Assembly (NCBI GenBank): GCA_019359495.1
Contig: JAHHHF010000078.1
Span: 40,149-104,148 of the forward strand
DNA length: 64,000 nt
From: Goleter apudmare HA4340-LM2
GTDB lineage: Bacteria; Cyanobacteriota; Cyanobacteriia; Cyanobacteriales; Nostocaceae
Direction: 5' to 3'
Part shown: positions 8,813-16,893 of the stretch, in pieces
How the letters are laid out: each line of letters opens with the position of its first letter
How positions within the stretch are numbered: the first letter of the stretch is position 1
Program-made: the position numbers and the translations under genes
Notes under the pieces: generated by a model
Told to the model about the DNA's origin: nothing
Database searches by the model: none
The model's input: the letters and a program-made list of their open reading frames with translations, nothing else

Positions 8813-9224
8813 GCTTGCAGGGTTTATTGTTTAGTCCAGAGTCAAAAGCTCAAAGTCCAGAGTTCTAATATTTAGTTTTGAATCTTGACTCTTGACCCTT
8901 GACTAAGGATCAGTTTTGCTTATCATTTTGTGCCCCAAGCATCAAATTCAGCAAGTAGACAACCTTTTTAGCGGTAGTTTAGAAAACTTAAACAACTATA
9001 GTCTAGCAGTAATTCACAAACTATATATAGTTATCAGCATTCCCCGCATTCAAAAAAATAGATTGTCTAAAAATATTTAGTAATTGAGTAACAATTACGC
9101 CTATGAGTGTAATATACTTGGCTAGGCTGAGATCAAAAATAAAGGAGTATGTTCCTACTAGCTCAATGTCAGCTAAAATAAAATCGATTCAGCCACTTCA
9201 AACATTCGTTTTCGACCTAAGTTG
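8813..9224. promoter_or_regulatory. Divergent promoter region of the Rrf2 gene and calA, with two palindromes
   Basis: This 412-bp spacer holds a perfect 14-bp palindrome AACTATATATAGTT (9019-9032). A second inverted repeat GTAATTG-agtaa-CAATTAC (9080-9098) lies about 130 bp before the calA start. An AT-rich TAATAT stretch follows the second palindrome and could be a -10 element. Heptamer-like TTGACTC/TTGACCC simple repeats occupy about 8830-8905. The palindromes are candidate operators for Rrf2, CalA autoregulation or another factor. Assignment is inference. Confidence 0.5.
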
Positions 9225-9638
9225 ATGCCTAAACAGAAAAAAATTGAACCCCTAGTCGGTGAAGAACTCCTTAAGAAAGTCAAGGAGTTGGAGAGTGAGA
9301 GCAAAGAAGACAAAGCCAAGAAGTGCGGTTACTATACCGTTACTAAAAATGGCATAGAGCGCGTCAATATGATGAAGTTCTTAAACGCCCTAATTGATGC
9401 TGAAGGCATTCAGTTAGACAGCACACCCAGCGCTAATGGGCGTGGTGGACGCAGTGCTAGCTATAGAATTAGTGTGCAATCAAACGGTAACTTACTAATA
9501 GGTTCAGCTTATACTAAACAGATGAATCTTCAGCCAGGTGATGAGTTTCTGATCACTTTGGGTAAGAAGCACATTCGTTTAAGGCAAGTAGACCCAGAAG
9601 AAAGGGAAGAAGCTGAAACTTTAGAAGTTACAGCTTAA
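9225..9638 (+). CDS. calA: cyAbrB-type transcriptional regulator (CalA-like)
   Basis: A 137-residue cyanobacterial AbrB-like DNA-binding protein. The N-terminal half has MPKQKKIEPLVGEELLKKVKELES and the KCGYYTVTKNGIERVN motif. The C-terminal half is the AbrB fold (SASYRISVQSNGNLLIGSAYTKQM, LQPGDEFLITLGKKHIRL). CalA of Anabaena (cyAbrB1) binds promoters such as hypC, sodB and hetP and is essential. The single cysteine, C34, corresponds to the redox-sensitive, glutathionylatable cysteine described for the Synechocystis homologue. The ATG at 9225 is preferred to the TTG at 9222. Tandem hairpins follow the gene. Confidence 0.9.
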   Translation: MPKQKKIEPLVGEELLKKVKELESESKEDKAKKCGYYTVTKNGIERVNMMKFLNALIDAEGIQLDSTPSANGRGGRSASYRISVQSNGNLLIGSAYTKQMNLQPGDEFLITLGKKHIRLRQVDPEEREEAETLEVTA

Positions 9639-9735
9639 TAAATATAGTCAAGATTCCAAAGTCTAGAGTCCAAAGTCAAGAATCTAAGTATTGACTGTTG
9701 TGTGTTGAACTAGTGAATAGTAAACGGTTATCAAG

Positions 9736-9791
9736 GTTGCAAACGGATATTCATGCTCCGTTTGCAACATACCACCTATGAAAAATAGGTG
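9736..9791. terminator. Two tandem hairpins between calA and the clc gene
   Basis: The first hairpin has a 12-bp stem (GTTGCAAACGGA, 9736-9747, with TCCGTTTGCAAC, 9757-9768) and a 9-nt loop. The second pairs CACCTAT (9773-9779) with ATAGGTG (9785-9791) and has a 5-nt loop. They lie between convergent genes. Neither is followed by a clean T-run, so they may block read-through in both directions or protect 3' ends. Confidence 0.55.
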
Positions 9792-9828
9792 TCTCTTACC
9801 CCTGATAACTGAGATTTTTGGCTAACGA

Positions 9829-11733
9829 CTATTGACTAATCACCATATCTGTTGTGGACACTATTGGTAAGTAGTGACGGATTGCCTTGCGTGTTAACGC
9901 CAAATTGCAAGCTAATGTAATTTGTTCGCGTTCTAGTAAACCCAAAATGCGCTCATGGTTATCTCGTGCTACTACTGGTAATTGATGCAAACCTCGTAAA
10001 GCCATGCGATCTAAAGCTTCTGATAAGGGTTCATCCCTCCAGGCATAAAGGATCTCAGTGGTGCAGATTTCCATGAGAGTTTGGCTGGATAAATTACTGG
10101 GAATTTCGGTTGTTGAATTCTGGTAATTTTGCCAAATGGCAAGGGCACGGTTAATATCTTCTAGAGAAACGATGCCAACTAATTGTTCGGCTTCATCAAC
10201 TACTAAAGCACTATGAGTGCGATCGCCTGTCATTTCTATAGCTGCCTCTAACACTCCTAAAGTTTTAGGCAGCTTTTTTGGACAGGTGAGCATAGCATCT
10301 TCTACTAAGATTTGCTCTAGAATGTCCACCTTATCATCTTTCAACTCAGAAAGACCTATTTGTTGCAGATTAGAATTAGAATTAAAAGTCGGCTGAATAC
10401 GCTCAACTAACCACACACTTAAACCCACCGCCGCCATCAAAGGTAAAACAATTCGATAGTCACGGGTGAGTTCAAACAGCATTAAAATTGCTGTTAACGG
10501 TGCTCTAACACTGCCAGCTAAAACTGCTGCCATGCCTACCATTGCATAAGCTGGAGGTGCTGCCATTTGTGCGGCAATCGTGGGTGCGATCGCCGCTACA
10601 ACTTTGGCATAAGCCGACCCCAAAGAAGCACCTAAAAACATCGCTGGCGCAAACAACCCACCCACGAAACCACTTCCAGCACTAATTGCTGTCATCAGCA
10701 ACTTGACTAGCAGCAGCACTACCAATAGTTGCAGCGAAAACTCCACATCTTGCAGCATCGCTTGCACAGTGCCATAGCCAGTACCCATAATCTGGGGGAA
10801 ATATAAAGCCATTGCACCGATGAGCACACCGCCAATAATCGGATGAATATACTTAGGAATTCGTCCTAAAAATTTAAAACCGGGAACCTGTCCAGCAAAG
10901 CAGGCTTTAGCTAGACGAATTGATTGGGTATAAGTTAGAGAAACTAGACTGGCCCCCAAACCCAAGCCCAGATAAATGGGTAATTCCAGAGGACTACGGA
11001 CTTGATAAACAGGTAAGGCAAAAGCAGGTTGTGCCCCTAATCCAATTTGAGCAATTAATGCCGCGACTACTGCTGCTAATAGCACTACACTGACAGCAGA
11101 AGTAGCAAAAGAAGTAGCTCCTATTACTACCTCTAGCGCAAAAAATACACCAGCAATCGGAGCATTAAATCCAGCTGCCAAGCCTGCTGCCGCGCCAGCA
11201 CCCAAAAGCAAACGCTGTTGCTCTCGAGATACTTGTAGCACCAGAGACAATAACATCCCAAAATTAGCGCCAATTTCTACACTTGGCCCTTCTGGCCCCA
11301 AAGAAGCACCAGTCCCCAAAGACACAGATGCCGCAAACATCTTCGTCACAGGTCGTAGTTGTTGTCTCAGTTCGGTGCCTTGAGAAGCAGCAATCAAAGA
11401 TGATAGTCCAGGGCCAAAGTCTTGGGTACGCCAGCGCATCAAACCGACAATTAAGCCCCCTAGAGTGGGCACACAGGCTAGAGTCCAAGCACCCCAAACA
11501 CCAATCACACCCATGAGATTGACTAGGGTCAGGTCGTGAATCAGCTCGATTAAATAGTGAAAAGTAACTACACCCATACCAGTGCCACCGCCAATTAGTA
11601 CGGCTAAAAAAAGCATGACGGTTTCTGGGGATGGCTGAATCCGGTTGATCAGGTGGGCTAAACGGCCAGCAAGTGAAGGCAAGGCAGATTGTTCCGTCAC
11701 CTTCCTCAGTTCAGTGGGAGGCAAGAGAGTCAT
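9829..11733 (-). CDS. ClC family anion channel/antiporter with two CBS domains
   Basis: A 634-residue protein with a ClC membrane core (about 35-450) and a C-terminal CBS pair (about 475-620). The gating glutamate is present in GPEGP (E148). Two functional positions differ from E. coli ClC-ec1. The first selectivity motif reads GPGL (residues 107-110) where Cl- transporters have GSGIP, which places a proline at the anion-binding serine. The second: the segment NAPIAGVFFALEVVIGA has Val at 202, where antiporters carry the intracellular proton glutamate. The GGLFAPAMFLGASLG motif and the DY tyrosine near the end of the core are conserved. CBS domains probably sense nucleotides. The gene stands alone, convergent with calA. 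Confidence 0.9.
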   Translation of the reverse strand: MTLLPPTELRKVTEQSALPSLAGRLAHLINRIQPSPETVMLFLAVLIGGGTGMGVVTFHYLIELIHDLTLVNLMGVIGVWGAWTLACVPTLGGLIVGLMRWRTQDFGPGLSSLIAASQGTELRQQLRPVTKMFAASVSLGTGASLGPEGPSVEIGANFGMLLSLVLQVSREQQRLLLGAGAAAGLAAGFNAPIAGVFFALEVVIGATSFATSAVSVVLLAAVVAALIAQIGLGAQPAFALPVYQVRSPLELPIYLGLGLGASLVSLTYTQSIRLAKACFAGQVPGFKFLGRIPKYIHPIIGGVLIGAMALYFPQIMGTGYGTVQAMLQDVEFSLQLLVVLLLVKLLMTAISAGSGFVGGLFAPAMFLGASLGSAYAKVVAAIAPTIAAQMAAPPAYAMVGMAAVLAGSVRAPLTAILMLFELTRDYRIVLPLMAAVGLSVWLVERIQPTFNSNSNLQQIGLSELKDDKVDILEQILVEDAMLTCPKKLPKTLGVLEAAIEMTGDRTHSALVVDEAEQLVGIVSLEDINRALAIWQNYQNSTTEIPSNLSSQTLMEICTTEILYAWRDEPLSEALDRMALRGLHQLPVVARDNHERILGLLEREQITLACNLALTRKAIRHYLPIVSTTDMVISQ

Positions 11734-12223
11734 TGAGAAGCGGGGTAAATGTAAGAAAAAATTTAAATTTTTAGCTGTTACTTCTCATTGTGAGGCATTA
11801 TTTAGCAACCAGACAAGTATGCTCTATTTCCTTGATTTGCTAAATTTACAAAGTTTTGGTAAAAAAAATTTCCACTGCTTAAAATTTTTATGGAGAGAAT
11901 GGTTAAATGGGAGAGAATTAATATTCAATAGTCAGCAGGCAGTGGTTTGGTGGGAGTGAGTACGGAGTTGAGACTCTGTAGGGACAATTGACTATATGTA
12001 GATTAGTGGGTGCAGCATAGAGCAATAGTAACGAGGAGTCATCCTCTACTAAATCTAGTTATACTCATGTTGCAGCCATTGAACCATCCTTAGTAGGAAC
12101 ATAACTTTTATGTGTGATTCATGATTAATGTCAGAACACACCCGGTAGTCTACTAAGTGTTGCTGGGAAATTCAATATAGCTACTGTTATAGAGCGAGTA
12201 AATGGACTAAGCGGACGAGGTAG
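11734..12223. other. Intergenic region upstream of divergent genes
   Basis: This 490-bp spacer is AT-rich next to the clc start. Short frames in it lack codon bias and similarity to any family I know. It must hold the clc (minus) and zinc-ribbon gene (plus) promoters. No clear operator or RNA gene was seen. Confidence 0.45.
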
Positions 12224-12598
12224 ATGAATATACACACCTTTGATAATCATTATGTTACTTGCCCAATTTGCCAAAGAAATGCCACTCCAAAACCAGTCAA
12301 GACGTGCATTGGCCTATTTACCTGTCCGTATTGCCAGGAACGATTAGTAGTATGTCAAAGCGGCCATTATGTCCGCGATCCGTTTACTCTCAAACAGATG
12401 ATGATCTCTTCGGCGCTACGTCGTCAAAGTAGACCTTTAGCTAGGATTATACGAGATTTCATCCTCCTTAAACGCCCTATGGTAGCTTTGGCTGTGGGCA
12501 GTGCCATTGTCCTGAGTATAATTACTATGACTCAGCAAAGCACTAGCTACGAACAACTACCAACTGAAAAAACGGAAAATATGAGGAATTGGGAATAA
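12224..12598 (+). CDS. Small zinc-ribbon protein with one membrane segment
   Basis: A 124-residue hypothetical protein. The N-terminal part contains cysteines C13-x2-C16, C28, C34-x2-C37 and C44, the pattern of one or two small zinc ribbons (VTCPICQRNA, LFTCPYCQERL, VVCQSGH). A basic linker (SSALRRQSRPLARIIRD) leads to a single hydrophobic helix (about 85-103) and a short polar tail. The likely topology is a cytoplasmic metal-binding domain anchored to a membrane. A GAGG sequence lies just before the ATG. I do not recognise a named family. The gene is convergent with the GT39 gene. Confidence 0.6.
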   Translation: MNIHTFDNHYVTCPICQRNATPKPVKTCIGLFTCPYCQERLVVCQSGHYVRDPFTLKQMMISSALRRQSRPLARIIRDFILLKRPMVALAVGSAIVLSIITMTQQSTSYEQLPTEKTENMRNWE

Positions 12599-12680
12599 GG
12601 CATGGGAGATGGGAAATATTTGCAGGGTGTAGGGGGAATAACTCTGAACACTTGACCAATACCCCATGCCCTATCTCTTT

Positions 12681-14300
12681 TTACAATCGATTGACGTCTT
12701 TTGTGATTAATTTCCAGCCTTCAGTTTGGTCAATTAGCTTGACTGAGTCTAGGTGGAGATTGTTATAGACAGATGTACTCAGTAGAAAGTAGGGTTGCCC
12801 CTGGTAGTGCCAATAGTATTGCAGTTCCCCTAGGGATGCAGGAACAATGGTGCGATCGCTATAAAAATCTAATGATGGGCGATTGTAATGAAAGGACGTG
12901 TAAATCTTCTTCACTGCTGGATTTGCCCGCGATATCATAGCGGCGACTGGTTTAACTGGGTAGGCTTCCCATAATTCCCAAACCCAGAAGTTAGATTTCA
13001 TCAACAGTAACAGTGAAATATAACTTCCCCATAGCAGAACCTTGAAGAATTGCCCATCGCCACGTTCTGCCAAAATCGCAGCTAAAGTCATAGTCAAGGC
13101 AAATACTGCACAAATCACCTGTAAGTCTGTTTTTGGTGCTGTACCCCAACTGAATAAAATGCTGCCAGCAGAACCTACCAGAGCGAGTATAGCTAAACCA
13201 GTGATCCAAGACCGGGGATAAGATGATAGTAGAGGCAAATTTTCTGTTTCGCTGAATTGGGCACCAAAAGCCAGGGCTATACTGGGATAAATCGGGAATA
13301 AGTACCAGAGAAGTTTGCTGCCCATGCAGGAAATGATCAGCAGGTACACACCACTCCATACCAACACAAGTTTTGCCCAGCTGAGGTTACGATTCTCCCA
13401 GGTTAAGCGCAAACTTTGTGGCAAAAACAGTAACCAGGGCCATGTGTAGATCAAAATTTCCTGGAGATAGTACCAAGCTGGTCTGGAATTATTGGCAGAA
13501 ACCGTACCCATGCGGTTGAGAGATTGATTTAAAATCCCGACCTGGAGAAAAGTATGACCATAGTGTATTAACTGGGCGCCATACCAGCAAATTACTGGTA
13601 CACTGCCGATGAAGATTGCTAACCACAGATAGTAACTGGTGAGTAATCGTGGTGTATCCCAAAATAGAAATACAAATGCGATCGCACATAGTAGTATGCC
13701 AAATATCCCTTGAGTCAGGCATATTAACCCAAAGCCAATGCCTACACCGAGACAGTAACGTAAATCTCGACGCGATCGCAACATACACAACATCATCACC
13801 ATCAAAAAACTTACCACTGCGCCATCCAACATCGCCAACCGCCCATGACGCACTACGGGTAGCATTGTCAGGTAAATCAAGGCGCTATAAATAGCTGCCC
13901 AACGTTGGCGAAATATTTCTCGACCAACACAATAGAGCAAAGGTACTGAAGCGGCTGTTAAAATTGCTCCTGGGAAGCGTGTTGTCCACTCATTGACACC
14001 TCCTAGGGAGTAAGTCCAAGCAACTAGCAAGTGTATCAAAGGTGGCTTCTGATAATAGGGTTCACCGCCCAGTGTGGGGTAAAGCCAACGCATTGAACCA
14101 GCAGGGGCACGCCAGATTTCGCGGGCGATTTGAGCGATCGTACCTTCATCTCCATCCCGCAGTGGCGTCCCCCCAAGATTCACGCTAAATAGTAACACCG
14201 CAGCTAAAAGCAGTACTATCAGCCATACCAAATCAATCCATTTCTCAGCTGCGCGATGGTGTTTTCCTAGATGACCCCAAATAAAGCTTCTTTCTTGCAT
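12681..14300 (-). CDS. GT39-type (ArnT/PMT-like) membrane glycosyltransferase
   Basis: A 539-residue protein with about eleven hydrophobic segments. The N-terminal periplasmic loop carries the acidic motif PLRDGDEGTIAQIAREIW, which in ArnT/PMT enzymes contains the catalytic Asp/Glu pair. This is followed by KPPLIHLLVAW, another family signature. Such enzymes transfer a sugar from a polyprenyl-phosphate donor to lipid or protein acceptors on the outer face of the inner membrane. The acceptor is unknown here. The last ~100 residues form a soluble domain (VNRPSLDFYSDRTIVPASL-like region). The gene is monocistronic. Confidence 0.85.
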   Translation of the reverse strand: MQERSFIWGHLGKHHRAAEKWIDLVWLIVLLLAAVLLFSVNLGGTPLRDGDEGTIAQIAREIWRAPAGSMRWLYPTLGGEPYYQKPPLIHLLVAWTYSLGGVNEWTTRFPGAILTAASVPLLYCVGREIFRQRWAAIYSALIYLTMLPVVRHGRLAMLDGAVVSFLMVMMLCMLRSRRDLRYCLGVGIGFGLICLTQGIFGILLCAIAFVFLFWDTPRLLTSYYLWLAIFIGSVPVICWYGAQLIHYGHTFLQVGILNQSLNRMGTVSANNSRPAWYYLQEILIYTWPWLLFLPQSLRLTWENRNLSWAKLVLVWSGVYLLIISCMGSKLLWYLFPIYPSIALAFGAQFSETENLPLLSSYPRSWITGLAILALVGSAGSILFSWGTAPKTDLQVICAVFALTMTLAAILAERGDGQFFKVLLWGSYISLLLLMKSNFWVWELWEAYPVKPVAAMISRANPAVKKIYTSFHYNRPSLDFYSDRTIVPASLGELQYYWHYQGQPYFLLSTSVYNNLHLDSVKLIDQTEGWKLITKDVNRL

Positions 14301-14960
14301 ATTCTATGATAATCATTTTACTTGCTGGTTTGATTACATAGAGATCAGAGCGAATCTCTCATGTTGCCACCCAGTAACAACCTGTGTGTTTAGCAATTGC
14401 TAGATTCCAAATTAACTCAATTTTCCCTGAATGGTAATATTTTTTTAGAGAAAGCAACTGGGTTTTTGGGACTTAATTTTCTAAGATTGTTCCTGAAAAA
14501 ACTGATACAAATACTACAAGTTTAAATATTTTTTTCCTTTGGAATATTATAGCTAGTTTGATTTTATTTGCCTGAATTTTAGATTTTTTGTATCATAAAT
14601 TCCGGAAATAATTATTCCGTTATTTTAGTCACTTTCTCCAGACTTAAATAAAATAAGTCTCAGACTTTTAGCTAGTGATATTCTTAACGCAGAGTTGAAT
14701 AATATTATCTAAATGGTAGTATAAGTAGGTGGGGATAAATAAGGCTTCGGCTTCTCTCAACCCAAGAGTTAACTTGTAAGGGTTGTTGTTTGTAATTTGT
14801 CATTTGTCAGCCATTGCATTGGGCTGGTTCTCTGTCACTGAGTGTAGTCTAAGGTCTGCTTGTAGCAATTATGATTCAGTTCTTCATGTATTAGAATATC
14901 CCCAAATTTTACCCTGTGGAAATTCGGGAGATGAATTTGGCGATTTGCATAAATTTTATT
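14301..14960. other. Long AT-rich intergenic region
   Basis: This 660-bp spacer between the GT39 gene and the recombinase gene has many T-runs and no HIP1 site. Near 14790 it contains the simple repeat TTTGTCATTTGTCA. I see no convincing coding frame, tRNA or transposon end. The only sizeable frame (14783-14971) covers the simple repeat and lacks protein character. Confidence 0.45.
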
Positions 14961-16253
14961 TTAAAATATAAAATTAACTTGTAATTCCCATTCTTTGTCT
15001 TGGCGGATGATCTGAATTTCCCGGATGAATTCTCGAAAGTAAAATCTGCGTTCTGCTTCTGACAAGTCCCACCAAAATTGTGGAATCGAAACAGCTTGAG
15101 CTACAGAACGTAAGTTCACCGGTGGGAGAGTTGCTAGCTTTGCTTGGAGTACAGAAATTTCAGTACGGAGTTTATATGCCCTTAACTTTGCGGTTTCGGC
15201 ATCTAAAACCCCAGTTTCTACTAAAGCGGGTAACTGAGTGAGTATTACTTGCTGACGGGCGATCGCTTCTCCTAAACTATTCTTAATGGCGTCTAATTGA
15301 GGAAAATTCATCCCAGCTACTGCTAAGGGTAAATCACGGCAAACTGTGGCTATTGTGTGTTTTAAGACTTCTGGATAAGCAACAGCGCCACACTTGGGAA
15401 GTTGGGGACAGCTAATCGGACGTAAATAAAGATATTCTTTGTCTTGGTGTCGCTGGGTAACACGGGTAACTGTCATGTGTGATTGACACTGGCTACAAAC
15501 AACCAAACCAGCCAACGAACGGGGCGCACTCGCACTCCGGGATGGTAAACGACTGTTACGGCGCAAAAGTCTGTCCACTTGGGCTGCTTCTTCTGGGGAA
15601 ATTATTGGTGTATGGGTATTGGAGATAATTTCTCCATTTTGATAAGCTGTATGTCCCCGATAAACGGGATTAGTCAACCAGCGCCGTCCCGTGGTCACAG
15701 AAATTTTTTTACCGTATTTTTTCGTCAGGTAGCGGACTGCACCCCGCAGAGAACCGTAGAGTAGAAAGTTTTCAAAAAAATCTTTAACTACCGGGGAAGT
15801 ACTACGGTCAATAGTATATTTTTCTTTAGTGCGACGGTATCCGTAGGGTGCTTTACCAGGTGGGGGTAGGGCTTCTAAACGGCTGCGGGCATGACCTTGA
15901 CGAATGCGGCGACTGCGTTGCTGGCGTTGAATTGCGTGTAGTAATTTCAGAAGTTCCGCACGGGGATTAGCATTTTCTGAGGTGTAGGGTTGTTCAGTGG
16001 CAATAATTACTACGCCCATTCTTTCCAGTGTACTCAGGCGATCGCTCACTTCTCCCACAGTATCGCCTAATTCTTCCAAGCGGCGAATTAACAAGTAAAC
16101 TGCTGTTGCGGTTTGACAGTCGGTGATTAATTCCTCTAGTTGCGATCGCTTTCCCAAATCATGATAAATCCGATCCACCTCCCATCCCCAATCAGTAGGA
16201 TCAGGAGAGGCTTCCAGTAAGGGGTCACTGTAAGCGTAGGCAAAGATTTTCAT
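14961..16253 (-). CDS. Large serine recombinase homologue with degenerate catalytic domain
   Basis: A 430-residue protein with the layout of a large serine recombinase. It has an N-terminal resolvase-like domain (1-110), a Recombinase domain (LPPPGKAPYGYRRTKEKYTID... about 130-235), a zinc-ribbon (C-x2-C at LVVCSQCQSH and ISCPQLPKCG) and a C-terminal coiled coil. In gamma-delta resolvase the active site is Y6-x-R8-x-S10 plus D67, R68 and R71. Here the N-terminus reads KIFAYAYSDP, so R8 is Tyr and S10 is Asp, with a serine one residue early. The second motif reads IRRLEEL, with R71 replaced by Glu. Catalysis therefore looks lost or altered. It may be a domesticated relative of excision recombinases such as XisF. 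No attachment site is seen. Confidence 0.8.
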   Translation of the reverse strand: MKIFAYAYSDPLLEASPDPTDWGWEVDRIYHDLGKRSQLEELITDCQTATAVYLLIRRLEELGDTVGEVSDRLSTLERMGVVIIATEQPYTSENANPRAELLKLLHAIQRQQRSRRIRQGHARSRLEALPPPGKAPYGYRRTKEKYTIDRSTSPVVKDFFENFLLYGSLRGAVRYLTKKYGKKISVTTGRRWLTNPVYRGHTAYQNGEIISNTHTPIISPEEAAQVDRLLRRNSRLPSRSASAPRSLAGLVVCSQCQSHMTVTRVTQRHQDKEYLYLRPISCPQLPKCGAVAYPEVLKHTIATVCRDLPLAVAGMNFPQLDAIKNSLGEAIARQQVILTQLPALVETGVLDAETAKLRAYKLRTEISVLQAKLATLPPVNLRSVAQAVSIPQFWWDLSEAERRFYFREFIREIQIIRQDKEWELQVNFIF

Positions 16254-16276
16254 GAATTATTTGTCATTTGTCATTT

Positions 16277-16380
16277 GTTATTAGGACTTACGCACAGGTA
16301 ATGGAAAAATAAACCGCAGAGGACGCAGAGTTCACAGAGGAATAAGAGTTTGAGAGTTTATTTGCGTAAGTCCTAGTTAT
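16277..16380. mobile_element. MITE-like element, 94 bp, with 13-bp terminal inverted repeats
   Basis: TAGGACTTACGCA (16282-16294) and its exact inverted copy TGCGTAAGTCCTA (16363-16375) bracket 94 bp. The element is flanked by the direct repeat GTTAT (16277-16281 and 16376-16380), as expected of a 5-bp target duplication. The interior (16311-16340) has the motif AAACCGCAGAGGACGCAGAG, a simple repeat widespread in cyanobacteria. No coding capacity. It lies between the recombinase and VOC genes. Confidence 0.7.
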
Positions 16381-16383
16381 TCG

Positions 16384-16410
16384 TCGAGATGTTGCACTGC
16401 AACGTCTGTA
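16384..16410. repeat. Dispersed palindrome, AGACGTTGCA family
   Basis: An imperfect palindrome centred on 16397, with AGATGTTGCA (16387-16396) and TGCAACGTCT (16398-16407). Related copies lie at 20293-20316, 26292-26322 and 45356-45380, all in spacers. Confidence 0.6.
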
Positions 16411-16421
16411 CAAAGGTCTTT

Positions 16422-16453
16422 AATTTTGAATTTTGAATTTTGAATTTTGAATT
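16422..16453. repeat. Heptanucleotide tandem repeat (AATTTTG)n
   Basis: Four copies of AATTTTG plus a partial one, next to the stop codon of the VOC gene. A second tract of the same unit is at 36798-36835. The period of seven is that of cyanobacterial short tandemly repeated repetitive sequences. Confidence 0.75.
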
Positions 16454-16455
16454 GA

Positions 16456-16824
16456 TCATGTCCCATTCCCTTGACTCAATTCGATAATATTGCCATCCGG
16501 GTCTTGGGTGAAGAGAGCCGCCCGACCGGAGGCGCTGGCTTGGATGGGATAATTTTGATTGAGTAGTTCTTGCTGGGCAATATTTAAGTCTGTAACGGAG
16601 AAAGCTACGTGAGGATTACGTCCCAATTTTTGATTTTGGTTGTCTGTGGGGGTAGATGGCGCAACTATGAGGTGGATTTGATAGTTACCTACTTGATACC
16701 ATGCACCAGGGTACTTGAGGGTACGATCTACTTTGGATAGCCCTAATACTTTGCCATAAAAGTATTCAGAGCGTTCTAAGTCAGTCACAAGAATTGCGGT
16801 GTGGAGACTTTGGGTAATCTGCAT
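16456..16824 (-). CDS. VOC (glyoxalase/bleomycin-resistance) family protein
   Basis: A 122-residue, single-module vicinal-oxygen-chelate protein. Paired beta-alpha-beta-beta-beta units are visible: LHTAILVTDLERSEYFYGKVLGL, WYQVGNYQIHLIV, HVAFSVTDLNIAQQEL and FTQDPDGNIIELSQG. Metal-site candidates are H8 in the first strand, the His in IHLIV, the His in HVAFSV and the Glu of NIIELSQ, as in glyoxalase I-type proteins. The substrate is unknown. It lies 69 bp downstream of devA and may be co-transcribed with the devBCA operon. Confidence 0.85.
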   Translation of the reverse strand: MQITQSLHTAILVTDLERSEYFYGKVLGLSKVDRTLKYPGAWYQVGNYQIHLIVAPSTPTDNQNQKLGRNPHVAFSVTDLNIAQQELLNQNYPIQASASGRAALFTQDPDGNIIELSQGNGT

Positions 16825-16893
16825 TGTTTGTCAAATGCGATGCGATCGGGTTTATTTAGATTCTGACCTATTTCAACCACAAAGGAAAATTTC

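Noticed and set aside
9222..9224. TTG as start codon of calA
   Set aside because: The ATG three bases later gives the family N-terminus MPKQKKIEP and is the simpler choice.
11645..11959. A 104-codon frame across the clc 5' end
   Set aside because: It overlaps the clc coding region on the other strand and then becomes AT-rich and low complexity.
14783..14971. A 62-codon frame between GT39 and the recombinase
   Set aside because: It covers simple ATTTGTC repeats, lacks a ribosome-binding site and overlaps the recombinase stop.
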